Below, in pieces: positions 41,289 to 51,429 of a DNA stretch of 64,000 bases. Where the stretch lies: contig CP021238.1 of assembly GCA_002291465.1 (NCBI GenBank), forward strand, positions 372,001 through 436,000. Direction: 5' to 3'. The stretch is from Mycobacterium lepraemurium. GTDB lineage: Bacteria > Actinomycetota > Actinomycetes > Mycobacteriales > Mycobacteriaceae. The translations under genes and the position numbers were made by a program. Under the pieces are notes generated by a model. That model worked only from the letters and a program-made list of their open reading frames with translations. It was not told the DNA's origin and did not search any database. The first letter of the stretch is position 1. Every line of letters begins with the position of its first letter.

Positions 41289-41315
41289 CTGTGCCCACCT
41301 CACCGATTCACGCCG

Positions 41316-41368
41316 AACGTCGACTTGCTGGGCGAAAACCCGCGAATTGGCGCCCACAAGTCGACGTT
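41316..41368. repeat. Inverted repeat between divergent fadE3 and Rv0216
   Basis: AACGTCGACTTGCTGGGCG (41316-41334) and CGCCCACAAGTCGACGTT (41351-41368) are complementary except for one extra C, with a 16-base loop. It lies between the two starts (28 and 54 bases away), so it could be an operator or a repeated palindrome like those at 4961 and 52425. Confidence 0.65.
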
Positions 41369-41421
41369 GGGGTCCGATCCGGATTGACCCTCGATTCCAC
41401 AGTCTGCCAGCATGTGGCGTT

Positions 41422-42441
41422 GTGACCAGTGACGGGTATGCGCGAATTCGTGAGGGTGGACCGTACTTCGACGACCTCTCGGTGGGGCAGGTGTTCGACT
41501 GGGCGCCGTCGGTGACGCTGTCGTCCGGGTTGGCCGCCGCCCATCAGGCGATCCTGGGCGACTGGCTGCGCCTGGCGCTGGACGCCGATCTGTGCACGGT
41601 GGTGACCGGCCTGCCCGCGCCGCTGGCCCACCCGGGGCTGGTGTGCGACGTGGCGATCGGGCAGTCGACGCTGGTGACCCAGCGGGTCAAGGCCAATCTG
41701 TTCTATCGCGGCCTGGTGTTCCACCGGTTCCCGGTCATCGGCGATTCCCTCTATACCCGCACCGAAGTTGTTGGGCTGCGCGCCAATTCACCCAAGCCGG
41801 GCCCCACCGGGATGGCGGCGCTGCGGATGATCACCATCGACTAGGCCGACCAGTTGGTGCTCGACTTCTACCGGTGCGGAATGCTGCCCGCCAGCCTGGA
41901 TTTCACGCCCGAGGCTGGCTCGGTGCCGCACGACGACCTGTCCGGCATCGGCGCCGACGTGCCCGGCCCGGCGCACGATCCCACCGCGCAATGGGACGGC
42001 GAGGTCTTCCGCACCGTGGTGCCCGGCCCGCACTTCGACCCCGCCCTGGCGGGTTCGGTGCTGCACAGCACCGGCGACATCGTCAGCAGCGCACCCGAAC
42101 TGGCCCGGATGACGCTGAAAATCGCTGCCACACATCATGATTCACGTGTCGGCGGCCGGAGCCTGGTGTACGGCGGGCACACCATCGGATTGGCGCTGGC
42201 GCAGGCCGCCGCCCGGCTGCTGCCCAACCTGGTGACGGTGCTGGGCTGGCGGTCCTGCGATCACACCGGGCCGGTGCACGAGGGCGACACCCTCTACAGC
42301 GAACTGCACATCGAATCCGCCCGGCCCACCGAACACGGGGGCGTGCTCAGGCTGCGGTCGCTGGTGTACGCGGTCAGCGACACACCGGATGAGCCGGACC
42401 GCGCCGTGCTGGACTGGCGGTTCGACGCGCTGCAGTTCTGA
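41422..42441 (+). pseudogene. Double-hotdog hydratase-like pseudogene (Rv0216)
   Basis: Rv0216 is a double hotdog-fold protein related to R-enoyl hydratases whose substrate is unresolved. Here the 339-codon frame from GTG 41422 is whole except for TAG at 41842-41844, where relatives have Gln (ID-Q-ADQLVLDFYRC). Both hotdog halves are conserved (GGPYFDDLSVGQVFDWAP at the start; YGGHTIGLALAQAA near 42175). A single C-to-T change explains the lesion, so inactivation looks very recent. Confidence 0.86.
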
Positions 42442-42473
42442 GCCGCACGCCCGCGAGCACCGCCCCGAGCACA

Positions 42474-43465
42474 ATGGGTGACGTGAGCGCGGCCGCGACC
42501 GACTGGGGACGTAGCGGGCTGGCCTATCTGACCGGCCTGCCCGACGGCTACTGCGCGCTCACCCTGTCCCGCGCCGACGACCTGGCCGCCGTCCCGGCGC
42601 TGCTGCAGGTCGACGGCGTGACCGGCGACCCGTGGCCGGCGCTGCGGTGCTGGGCCGCCGGCCGGACGACGGTCCAGATCGTAGAGCGGGCGGCGCTGCT
42701 GGACATCCCCGCGGCGGCGTTGGGCGAGGCACGCCCGGCCGCGGAACACATCCAGCCGATCGCACCGGGCGGCGCGCCGCGTTCGCCGCGCGGCCTGCTG
42801 GTCGCCGACCTGTCCTCGATGTGGGCCGGCCCGCTGTGCGGGGCAGCTGCTGGCCGGCGCCGGGGCCACCGTCGTCAAGGTGGAAAGCCCGCGCCGCCCC
42901 GACGGTACCCGGGCCGGGAACCGGGCCTTCTTCGACTGGATGAATCACGGAAAGCTCCGCTGCGGAATCGATTTCGACTGCGACGCCGACCAATTGCGCG
43001 AGCTGCTCACCGTCAGCGACATCGTGATCGAGGAATCTCGGCCGGTGGCGTTGCGACGCCGCGGGCTCGGACCGGCCGACATCGCGGCCCGGCCCGGGCG
43101 AATCTAGCTGCAAATACACGCTTTTGACGAAGATCGGCCGGGCTTCGGTGATGACGCCGCGGTGGGCGGCGGCCTGGTGGGCACCAGCGCCGCGGGGCCG
43201 GTGTTCTGCGGCGACGCCATCGCCGACCCGCTGACCGGGCTGCAGGCGGCCCTGGCGGTGGCCGAATCGCTGGGCCGCGGAGGCGGCGAACTCATTCGGC
43301 TGTCCATGGCCGGTGTCGCCGCCGGCTACGCGGCGCTGGGCACCGGCGCGCCGCCGTCGGATGCGCCGGTGCCCAGCGCCGGCGCCCCCGCCGGCCTCCG
43401 CGCTGGGTGCCGACAACGCTGCCGTGCGTCACCTGGTCAGCCAAAGGCGTTGCCTGTCATGCTGA
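42474..43465 (+). pseudogene. CaiB/BaiF family CoA-transferase pseudogene
   Basis: Remnant of a class III CoA-transferase. LLVADLSSMWAGPLCG is followed by an extra G near 42841, then QLLAGAGATVVKVESPRRPDG in a new frame. TAG at 43105 replaces an expected Trp (GRI-W-LQIHAFDE). Near 43385 the frame changes once more to PPASALGADNAAVRHLVSQR, ending at TGA 43465. ATG 42474 is the likely start. Its stop overlaps the next gene, so both belonged to one operon beginning at Rv0216. Confidence 0.83.
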
Positions 43466-44751
43466 TTCAGCGTACCACCCTGCTGGACGGGACGGCGGCC
43501 GACATCCGGGTGGGTGCGCGGATCGAGGAGGTTGCGCCCGCGGGTGACGGCCTGGCGGCCAGGACGGGGGAGGGGGTGCCGGCGGTGACACCGTGCTGCC
43601 CGGGCTGCACGACCACCACGTGCACCTGCGCTCGGCTGCCTCGGCGCTGGATTCGTTCTTCGTCGGGCCGCCCGGCGTCAGCACCCGCGCCGAGTTCACC
43701 CGGCTGCTGGCCAACGCCACGCCCGGACCCTACGGGTGGATCCGCGCCGTGGGCTATCATGATTCGGTCACCGGGGTGCTCGACCGGACCGCGCTGGACG
43801 CCATCGTGCGCGACGTCCCGGTCCGCATCCAGCACCGCAGCGGCGCGCTGTGGGTCCTCAATTCCGAGGCGCTGGGCCGGATCGGGCTGGCCGAACACCC
43901 GGACGGGCGGCTGCGCAGCGCCGACCGCGGCTGGTCGCACGCGCTGGCGCACCGGGAGACCGACCTGGCCGAGCTCAGCCGCCGGATCACCGCGACCGGC
44001 GTCACCGACGCCACCCCGACCTGGACGACTACGACCGGGCCGCGCTGGCCGCCGCCCACGCACGCGGCGAATTCCGGCCCCGGCCCAGCTTCCTCTCGCC
44101 GGGTAAGAAGATCCTGCATGACGACCGCCTCGACCTCGACGCCCTCACGGAATGGGTTGCCGGACAGCACTACACGGGGCAGCCGGTCGCCGTGCACTGC
44201 GTCACCGCCGCCCAGCTGGTGGTGGCCATCGCCGCCCTGCGGGCGGCCGGCACCCACCCGCGGGACCGCATCGAACATGCCGCCGTGGTGTCCGACGACA
44301 ACCTGGCCGATCTGGCCGAACTCGGGGTGACCGTGGTACCCAGCCCAATTTCGTCGCCGAGCGCGGTGACCAGTACCTGGCCGAGGTACCCGCCGACGAG
44401 CACGACCAGTTGTGGCGCCTCGTTTCGCTGCGCGACGCGCGGGTGCCCGTCGCGCTGTCCACCGACATGCCGTTCGGCCACGGCGACCCGTGGACGGTGA
44501 TGCGCGCCGCCGTGCACCGCACCACGCCCAGCGGCGTCGTGCTGGGCGCCCGCGAATGTGTCTCGGCGCGAACGGCTGACGATGTTTTTGGGCCGGGCCG
44601 ACCAGCCGGACTGGGTGCGCAGCGTGCAGCCCGGCGAGCCGGGCGACCTGTGTGTGCTCAACGAGCCGCCGCACACCGCGCTGGCCGAACTGGACGCCGG
44701 CATGGTGGCCGCCACCATCATCGGGGTGAGCTCGTCTACTTCGCGATGTGA
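43459..44751 (+). pseudogene. YtcJ-like amidohydrolase pseudogene
   Basis: Remnant of an amidohydrolase-3 family metal enzyme. The metal-binding strand LPGLHDHHVHLR (about 43600) and later VAVHCVTAAQLVVA, DRIEHAAVV and LSTDMPFGHGDPW are recognisable. At least five frame changes are needed: near 43585, 44025 (ATP-DLDDYDRA), 44338 (VTVV-TQPNFVAE), 44575 (SART-ALTMFLGR) and 44727 (TIIG-GELVYFAM). Stop TGA at 44751, 2 bases from the lipW stop on the other strand. It is the most heavily damaged gene in the window. Confidence 0.88.
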
Positions 44752-44753
44752 CC

Positions 44754-45653
44754 TCAGCCGGCCGGCGTCAGCGCGGCCCGCAGGCTGTTGCACTGGCTGT
44801 CGAAAAACCGCTGTGACACTTGAACTTTCGACAAAATCAGGTCGAAGCCGTGGAAGGCGCCGGGGATGGTTTCCACCTGGCAGGGCACCCCGGCGGCCCG
44901 CAGCTGTTCGGCGTAGGCGAGGTCCTCGTCGTGGAACAGGTCATGGGTGCCCACCCCGATCCAGGCCGGCGGCAGTCCGCTGAGGTCCTCCCGCCGGGCG
45001 GGCACCGCGACCTGCGGGTCGGCGTCGCCGAGGTAGGCCGCCCAGCCGAACCTGTTGCTGCGGTTGTCCCATAGCCGATAGTTCGGGCTGGGCGCGGTGT
45101 CCGAGCTGCGGTCGTCGAGCATGGGATAGGTCAGGAGCTGGAATGCGGGGCTTACCTCGGCGCGGTCGCGGGCCAGCAGCGCCAGCGCCGCGGCCAGGCC
45201 GCCGCCGGCGCTGGCCCCGCCGATGGCGATGCGATAGCGGTCCACCGATGGCAGACCGGCCAGCCAGGTCAACGCCGTATAGCAGTCCTCCAGCGGCACC
45301 GGATACCGATGTTCGGGCGCCAGGCGGTAATCCACCGATGCGACCGTGATGCCCAGCCGTCGGCTGAATCGGCTGCACAGCTGGTCGTCCTGCTGGGCGG
45401 TGCCCAGCACGTAGCCGCCGCCGTGGATCCACAGCAGCGCGGGCGTCTTCTCCGCGGCGCCGGCGGGCCGGAACAGGCGGACCCCCACTCCGGAACCGAG
45501 CGTGATCACCTCGACGTCGCGGACCGGCTTGCCCAGCCGTCCGCGCCAGGCAAGCGTCACCCGTATCAGCGGCAGCGTTCGCGGGCCGACCAGTCTTCGC
45601 GGCGCGAACCGGGCAAATCGTTGCAGGTCAGGATGAACATCGTTGTTCGTCAC
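44754..45653 (-). CDS. lipW: Esterase/lipase LipW, HSL family (Rv0217c)
   Basis: A 299-residue hormone-sensitive-lipase-type esterase (302 in M. tuberculosis). The oxyanion motif HGGGYV is near residue 84, the nucleophile GGASAGG near 153, Asp in GTHDLFHDED near 250 and catalytic His in GAFHGFD near 278. GTG 45653 (VTNNDVHPDLQRF) matches the LipW N-terminus. It hydrolyses short-chain esters in related species. The only intact lipid hydrolase in the 37-49 kb decayed segment. Confidence 0.9.
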   Translation of the reverse strand: MTNNDVHPDLQRFARFAPRRLVGPRTLPLIRVTLAWRGRLGKPVRDVEVITLGSGVGVRLFRPAGAAEKTPALLWIHGGGYVLGTAQQDDQLCSRFSRRLGITVASVDYRLAPEHRYPVPLEDCYTALTWLAGLPSVDRYRIAIGGASAGGGLAAALALLARDRAEVSPAFQLLTYPMLDDRSSDTAPSPNYRLWDNRSNRFGWAAYLGDADPQVAVPARREDLSGLPPAWIGVGTHDLFHDEDLAYAEQLRAAGVPCQVETIPGAFHGFDLILSKVQVSQRFFDSQCNSLRAALTPAG

Positions 45654-45925
45654 CGGATCAGTATCACCGACGGCCACCAGCGGGGCACCGCTATGGGCGA
45701 GGCGATCCGCGGACCGACCCGCCCGGCGCCGGGGTGATCGCCGGCCGCACCGCGCTGTGAGCGTGTCGCGCAGCGAAATCCGCTCCGCGCAGCGAACCAC
45801 CGAATCGGTTTCAACAGCGTCGATACCGAGCACAGCGATCCCGTCGGGTGAAGCCCCGCGGCGCCGGCCCGCTGGTGTGGGTAATCGCCCGTTTCGCGGA
45901 CCGGGCCGGGGGTACAGTTCCGGCC

Positions 45926-47121
45926 ATGGCGCCGGGCATGACTCCCTACCTGAAGTGGCTGCTGCGGGCCCGCCCCGCCGACTATGCGCTGGCCGTGAGC
46001 CTGGCCGGGGCGTCGCTGCCGGTGGCCGGCAGGCACCTCGAGCCGCTGGCCGGCCTGACGGCCATGGGCATGTGGGCGCCCGGCACGCACCCGAGGTGAT
46101 CTCGGCGGCCACCCGGGACATGTTTGCCCTGGGCGGCGGCGACGCGCGGCGCCGGGACCGGGAGAGCACCCAGCAGGTCTCCCTGGCGGCGTTGCGCGGG
46201 CTTGTATCGGCCGCCGAGCTGGAGAGCCAGTGGCCGGTGGCCCAGCGCACCCCGCCGATCTGGGGCTGCGTGCGCCGGCACCGCCACCTGTATCGGCGCG
46301 CCGTCCACTACGGACACCACCCGGCCCAGGTGCTCGACGTGTGGCGGCGCAAGGACCTGCCCGCGCAGCCCGCGCCGGTGCTGATCTTCGTGCCTGGCGG
46401 CGCCTGGGTGCACGGCAAGTCCATGTGCCAGGGCTCGGCGCTTATGTCGCGGCTGGCCGAACAGGGCTGGGTGTGCCTGGCGATCGACTACCGGGTGGCC
46501 CCGCACCACCGCTGGCCGCGTCACATCGTCGACGTCAAAACCGCCATCGCCTGGGCGCGGGCCAACGTCGACAAGTTCGGCGGCGACCGCAATTTCGTTG
46601 CGATAGCGGGATGTTCGGCCGGTGGTCACCTGAGCGCGCTGGCCGGGCTGACTCCCGACGACCCACAGTACCGAGGCATGCTGCCCGAGGGCGCCGACAC
46701 CTCGGTGGACGCGGTCGTCGGGATCTACGGCCGCTACGACTGGGAGGACCGCTCGACGCCGGAGCGGGTCCGGTTCGTCGATTTTCTGGAGCGGGTGGTG
46801 GTCAGGAAGTCGATCGCCCGTCATCCCGAGGTGTTCCGCGACGCCTCGCCGATCGCCCGGGTGCACCGAAATGCGCCGCCGTTCTTGGTGATTCACGGCA
46901 GCAAGGACAGCGTCATCCCGGTCGAGCAGGCCCGCAGCTTCGTCGAGCGGCTCAGGGCGGTATCGCATTCGACGGTGGGCTACCTGGAGTTGCCCGGCGC
47001 GGGCCACGGATACGACCTCATCGACGGCGAGCGGGCCGGTGCGGCGGCACACGTGTGCTCGCTGTTCCTCGATCAGGTTCATCGCAGCAAGACACGGATC
47101 GGGGCAAAAGAGGTCATCTGA
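45926..47121 (+). pseudogene. lipC: Cell-surface esterase LipC pseudogene (Rv0220)
   Basis: LipC is a surface esterase/phospholipase in M. tuberculosis. ATG 45926 gives MAPGMTPYLKWLLRARPADY. One G is missing near 46073 (MGMW-GARHAPEVIS), which stops the frame at 46099. All catalytic parts lie downstream in an open frame: FVPGGAWVHG, AGCSAGGHLSAL with the nucleophile, and GAGHGYD with the His. A GTG at 46096 could in principle restart translation of about 340 residues lacking the N-terminal segment. Confidence 0.85.
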
Positions 47122-47165
47122 GCTGCCTGCGCTGAGTGTGGTCCCTCTATGGGTAAGGGGCAGCG

Positions 47166-48572
47166 GTGAAGAGGCTTAGCGGCTGGGACTCGGTACTGCT
47201 GTACAGCGAAGCACCGAACGTGCACATGCACACCATCAAGGCCGCCGTCATCGAACTGGACGTCGATCGGCGCTCCCTGGACGTCGCCGCGTTCCGGCAA
47301 GTCATCGCCGGCCGGCTGAACAAGCTCGATCCGTTCTGCTACCAGCTCGTCGAGGTCCCGTTCAGCTTCCACCACCCGATGTGGCGGGAGAACTGCGAGA
47401 TCGACCTCGACTACCACATCCGCCCGTGGCGGGTGTCCCCGCCCGGCGGCCGACGCGAACTGGATGAGGCCATCGGGCAGATCGCCAGCACGCCGCTGGA
47501 CCGCAGCCGCCCGCTGTGGGAGATGTACTTCGTGGAAGGCTTGGCCAACAACAGGATCGCGGTGGTCGGCAAAATTCATCGCGCCCTCGCCGACGGTGTC
47601 GCCTCGGCCAATCTGCTGGCCCGCGGCATGGACCTGCAGCCCGGGCCGGAGGGCGGGCCGTATGTGTGGATCCGCCCCCGACCACCCGCCAGCTGATGGT
47701 GTCGGCGTTCGCCGATCACGTGCGCCACGTCGGGCGGCTGCCGCACACCATTCGGTACACCGCCCAGGGTTTGGGCCGGGTGCGGCGCAGCGCGCGCAAG
47801 CTGTCCCCGGAACTGACCCGGCCGTTCGAACCGCCGCCGACGTTCATGAACCACAAGCTCACCCCGGAGCGCCGGTTCGCCACCGCCACCCTGGCGTTGG
47901 CCGACGTCAAGGAGACCGACAAGCGGCTCGGCGCGACGATCAACGACATGGTGCTGGCGATGTCGACGGGGGCGTTGCGCACCTTGCTGCTGCGCTACGA
48001 CGGACAGGCCCAGCCGCTGCTGGCGTCGGTGCCCGTGAGCTTCGACTTCTCCCCGGAGCGGATTTCCGGCAACCGCTTCACCGGCATGCTGGTGGCACTG
48101 CCCGTCGACCACGGCGACCCGCTGGAGCGGGTCGCCGCCTGCCACCAAAACGCCATCTCCGCCAAGGAAAGTCACCAGTTGATGGGCCCCGAGTTGGTCA
48201 GCCGGTGGGTGGCTTACATGCCGCCCGCACCCACCCGGGCCTTCTTCCAGTGGGCGTCCGCCCGCGACGGGCAACAAGATCTTCAACCTGAGCATCTCCA
48301 ACGTCCCCGGGCCGCGGGAACGCGGCCGGGTGGGCGGGGCCCTGGTCACCGAGATCTACTCGGTGGGTCCGCTGACCGCCGGCAGCGGCCTCAACATCAC
48401 CGTGTGGAGCTACGTCGATCAGCTCAACATCTCGGTGCTCACCGACGGGGCCACCTGCAAGGACCCGCACGAGGTGACCGAAGCCATGGTCCAGGACTTC
48501 ATCGAAATACGAAGGGCAGCAGGGTTTTCCGAAGACCTCACGGTCGTCGAGGCGGCGATGGCACCGGCCTGA
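47166..48572 (+). pseudogene. Wax ester synthase/diacylglycerol acyltransferase pseudogene (Rv0221)
   Basis: WS/DGAT enzymes make triacylglycerol from acyl-CoA. GTG 47166 (MKRLSGWDSVLLYSE) begins a typical N-terminus. The catalytic HHxxxDG motif reads IHRALADG: the second His is Arg (CGC for CAC). One base is missing near 47664 (PYV-VDPPPTTRQLM), and the frame changes again near 48263 (A-TGNKIFNLSISNVPGP). The C-terminus reads to TGA 48572. Both the active site and the frame are gone. Confidence 0.9.
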
Positions 48573-48711
48573 CCGGTCCGCTCCGGCCGCCGTTCAGCTC
48601 CGGCGGTAACCCGAATCTCGGGGTACGTCAACGCCGTTCCGGCCGACCGTTACTATCGGTCCGACGGTCGCAGGTGGTGCGCCACCGATACCCGAAGGAG
48701 CTGTGCGGCAC

Positions 48712-49494
48712 GTGAGCACTGGGAACGAAGAAGCCGGCGAACCCGAGGTCCTGGTCGAACAACGGGATCGGATCCTCATCATCACGATCAACCGGCCGAA
48801 GGCCAAGAACGCGGTCAACGCCGCGGTGGCCAACGGACTGGCGCCGCCGTCGACCGGCTGGACAACGAGCCCGGTCTGTCGGTCGGCGTCCTGACCGGGG
48901 CCGGCGGCTCCTTCTGCGCGGGTATGGATCTGAAGGCCTTCGCCCGCGGCGAGCTGCCCATCGTCGAGGGCCGCGGCATGGGTTTCACCGAACGCCCGCC
49001 GGCCAAGCCGCTGATCGCGGCGGTCGAAGGTTACGCGCTGGCCGGCGGCACCGAGCTGGCGCTGGCCAGCGACCTTATCGCGCCTCCAAGGACGCGGCCT
49101 TCGGCATCCCGGAGGTCAAGCGCGGCCTGGTCGCCGGGGCGGCGGGCTGCTGCGGCTGCCGCAGCGCATCCCGTCCGCGATCGCCATGGAGCTGGCGCTG
49201 ACCGGTGATAACCTCAGCGCCGAGCGGGCGCACGCGCTCGGCATGGTCAACGTGCTGGCCGAGCCGGGTGCGGCGCTGGACGAGGCGATCGCGCTGGCCG
49301 AGAAGATCGCGGCGAACGGGCCGCTGGCGGTGGCCGCCACCAAGCGGATCATCGTCGATTCCCGCGGCTGGAGCCCGGAGACCATGTTCGCCGAGCAGAG
49401 CAAGCTGCTGGCCCTGGTGTTCTCCTCCAACGACGCCAAAGAAGGCGCCATCGCGTCCGCCGAGAAGCGGCCCCCCAAGTGGACGGGCAACTGA
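48712..49494 (+). pseudogene. echA1: Enoyl-CoA hydratase EchA1 pseudogene (Rv0222)
   Basis: Crotonase with three single-base losses: near 48842 (ANGLA-AAVDRLDNEPG), near 49080 (DLI-VASKDAAFGIPEV) and near 49138 (LVAG-GGGLLRLPQRIP). The segments between are nearly identical to my recollection of EchA1, including the GGSFCAGMDLKAFARGE oxyanion loop and GYALAGGTELALASDL. GTG 48712 is preferred, with AAGGAG 11 bases upstream. Stop at 49494. Confidence 0.9.
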
Positions 49495-49581
49495 TCGGTC
49501 CCGGGCGGTGATCTAAGCTACAGTCGGACATGACGCCTTTGGCCGGCTTTGTAACGTGCTGACAACGCAGGAAGACCGAGG

Positions 49582-51111
49582 ATGAGCATTTCGCTGCTGC
49601 TCGAGATGGCCGCGTCGAGCAACGCCGAGCGCACGGCGGTGGTCTCGCAAGACGTGCGGCTGACCACCCAAGAGCTCAGCGATCTCGCCGACGGCGGCGC
49701 GGCGGTGGTGGCCGGTTCGAACGCCAAGCACCTGGTCTACGTGGGCACCGGCGGCGTGCTGCTGCCGGTGCTGATCTTCGCCGCGGCGCGCGCCGGGGTG
49801 GCTTTCACGCCGATCAACTACCGGCTCTCCGCCGAGGGCATCCGGGCGCTGATCGAGCGGCTGCCCGAGCCGTTGGTGGTGGTCGACACCCGCTACCGCG
49901 ACATGGTCGGGGAGGCGCCTGGCGGGGTTATGGACTCCGACGACTTCCTGGCCGCCGCCCGCGCCGCCGAGCCCGACGCGGACGCGTTCGCCGACCCGGA
50001 CTCCGTAGCGATCGTGCTGTTCACCTCGGGCACCACCTCGCAGCCCAAGGCCGTCGAGCTCTCGCACAACAACCTGACCAGCTACTTCCCCGGGACCGTC
50101 GAATTCGGCGCGGCCGACGAAACCGACGCCGCGCTGATCTGCGTCCCGCCGTACCACATCGCCGGGGTCAGCGCCGCGCTGTCGAATCTGTATGCCAGCC
50201 GCAAGATGGTGTACCTGCCGAATTTCGATGCGCGGGAATGGGTTCGGCTGATCAACGCCGAGAACGTGACGACCGCGATGGTGGTGCCCACCATGCTCGA
50301 CCGAATCGTCACGGTACTGGAGAACGGCGACCCGGACACCGGGGCGCCCATCGAGCTGCCGTCGCTGCGCAACCTGGCCTACGGCGGCTCCAAGGTCGGC
50401 CTGCCGCTGGTGCGCCGGGCGCTGGAGCTGCTGCCTCACGTCGGCTTCGTCAACGCCTACGGCCTCACCGAGACCAGCTCGACCATCGCGGTGCTGACCC
50501 CCGACGACCACCGCGCGGCGCTGATGGCGACCACCCCCGAGGCCGCGCGGCGGCTCGGATCGGTGGGGCAGGCGGTGGCAGGCATCGAGCTGCAGATCCG
50601 CGACGAAGCCGGAAATGTGTTGCCGCCCGGGGAAACCGGGGAATTGTTCGTGCGCGGTGAGCAGGTCTCGGGTCGCTACACCGGGATCGACTCGGTGCTC
50701 GACGAGGACGGCTGGTTCCCGACGCGCGACATCGCCATGCTCGACGACGAGGGCTACCTGTTCATCGGCGGGCGCAGCGACGACACCATCATCCGCGGCG
50801 GGGAGAACATCGCGCCCGCCGAGCTGGAGGAGGTCCTGGTCGAGCATCCCCACGTGCGCGACGTCGCGGTGGTCGGCGTCGAGGACCCGCAGTGGGGCCA
50901 GGCCATCGTCGCGGTGGTGGTGCCGGCAGCCGGTGTCGACCCCGATCCCGAGGAATTGCGCGAGTTCGTCCGCAAGAGTTTGCGCGGTTCGCGCACGCCC
51001 GACGAGGTAGTGTTTCGCGACGAGCTGCCCACCACCGCCACCGGCAAGGTGTTGCGGCGGGAGATCATCGTGACCCTAGCCGTATTGCGCGCCGCACCGG
51101 CCCAGCACTAA
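49582..51111 (+). CDS. Class I adenylate-forming acyl-CoA ligase
   Basis: A 509-residue intact ligase that would activate a carboxylic acid through an acyl-AMP to its CoA thioester. Motifs in order: LFTSGTTSQPKAVELSH (about residue 145), NAYGLTETSS (about 290), FPTRDIAMLDDEGY (about 380), GRSDDTIIRGGENI (about 396), and the C-terminal catalytic Lys in TTATGKVLRRE (about 492). Substrate not deducible; the short N-terminus and acyl pocket resemble small aromatic or steroid-type ligases more than long-chain FadDs. Not present at this locus in H37Rv. It is followed 20 bases later by a small Cys-containing protein, likely co-transcribed. Confidence 0.85.
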   Translation: MSISLLLEMAASSNAERTAVVSQDVRLTTQELSDLADGGAAVVAGSNAKHLVYVGTGGVLLPVLIFAAARAGVAFTPINYRLSAEGIRALIERLPEPLVVVDTRYRDMVGEAPGGVMDSDDFLAAARAAEPDADAFADPDSVAIVLFTSGTTSQPKAVELSHNNLTSYFPGTVEFGAADETDAALICVPPYHIAGVSAALSNLYASRKMVYLPNFDAREWVRLINAENVTTAMVVPTMLDRIVTVLENGDPDTGAPIELPSLRNLAYGGSKVGLPLVRRALELLPHVGFVNAYGLTETSSTIAVLTPDDHRAALMATTPEAARRLGSVGQAVAGIELQIRDEAGNVLPPGETGELFVRGEQVSGRYTGIDSVLDEDGWFPTRDIAMLDDEGYLFIGGRSDDTIIRGGENIAPAELEEVLVEHPHVRDVAVVGVEDPQWGQAIVAVVVPAAGVDPDPEELREFVRKSLRGSRTPDEVVFRDELPTTATGKVLRREIIVTLAVLRAAPAQH

Positions 51112-51131
51112 GCGATCAAGGACGGAAATCA

Positions 51132-51428
51132 ATGATCAAGAACGGAACTCGTCTCGCCAGCCAGGTGTGCGACACCCAGGTGATCGTCGTCAGGAGTGCG
51201 GACAGCCTCGACGACCTGCGCTGCGGCGGGGTGCCGATGGTCCCGGTGGGTGCCGAGCGCTCCGGTGAGTTGGACCCGTCGTTCGCCGACGGCACGGTGA
51301 TGGGCAAGCGCTACGTCGACGAGACCGGCGCCGAGGTGCTGGTGACCAAGCCGGGCGCGGGAAGCCTGAGCATCGGCCAGACTCCGCTGCAGCTCAAAGA
51401 GGTCAAGCCGCTACCGGCCAGTGACTGA
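51132..51428 (+). CDS. Small conserved-looking protein with C...CGG motif
   Basis: A 98-residue protein I do not recognise. It has Cys13 in a VCDTQVIVV strand and Cys31 in LRCGGVPMVP, then a mostly beta-strand-like C-terminal half (KRYVDETGAEVLVTKPGAGSL). No signal peptide or membrane helix. ATG 51132 is 20 bases after the ligase stop, and its stop is 1 base before the convergent TetR stop. The position suggests an accessory role for the ligase, perhaps metal or thiol chemistry through the two Cys; that is speculation. Codon use matches its neighbours and the frame is intact. Confidence 0.7.
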   Translation: MIKNGTRLASQVCDTQVIVVRSADSLDDLRCGGVPMVPVGAERSGELDPSFADGTVMGKRYVDETGAEVLVTKPGAGSLSIGQTPLQLKEVKPLPASD

Positions 51429-51429
51429 G

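Noticed and set aside
45654..45925. Gene between lipW and lipC (Rv0218/Rv0219 position)
   Set aside because: No frame with recognisable similarity in these 272 bases; treated as the divergent leader.
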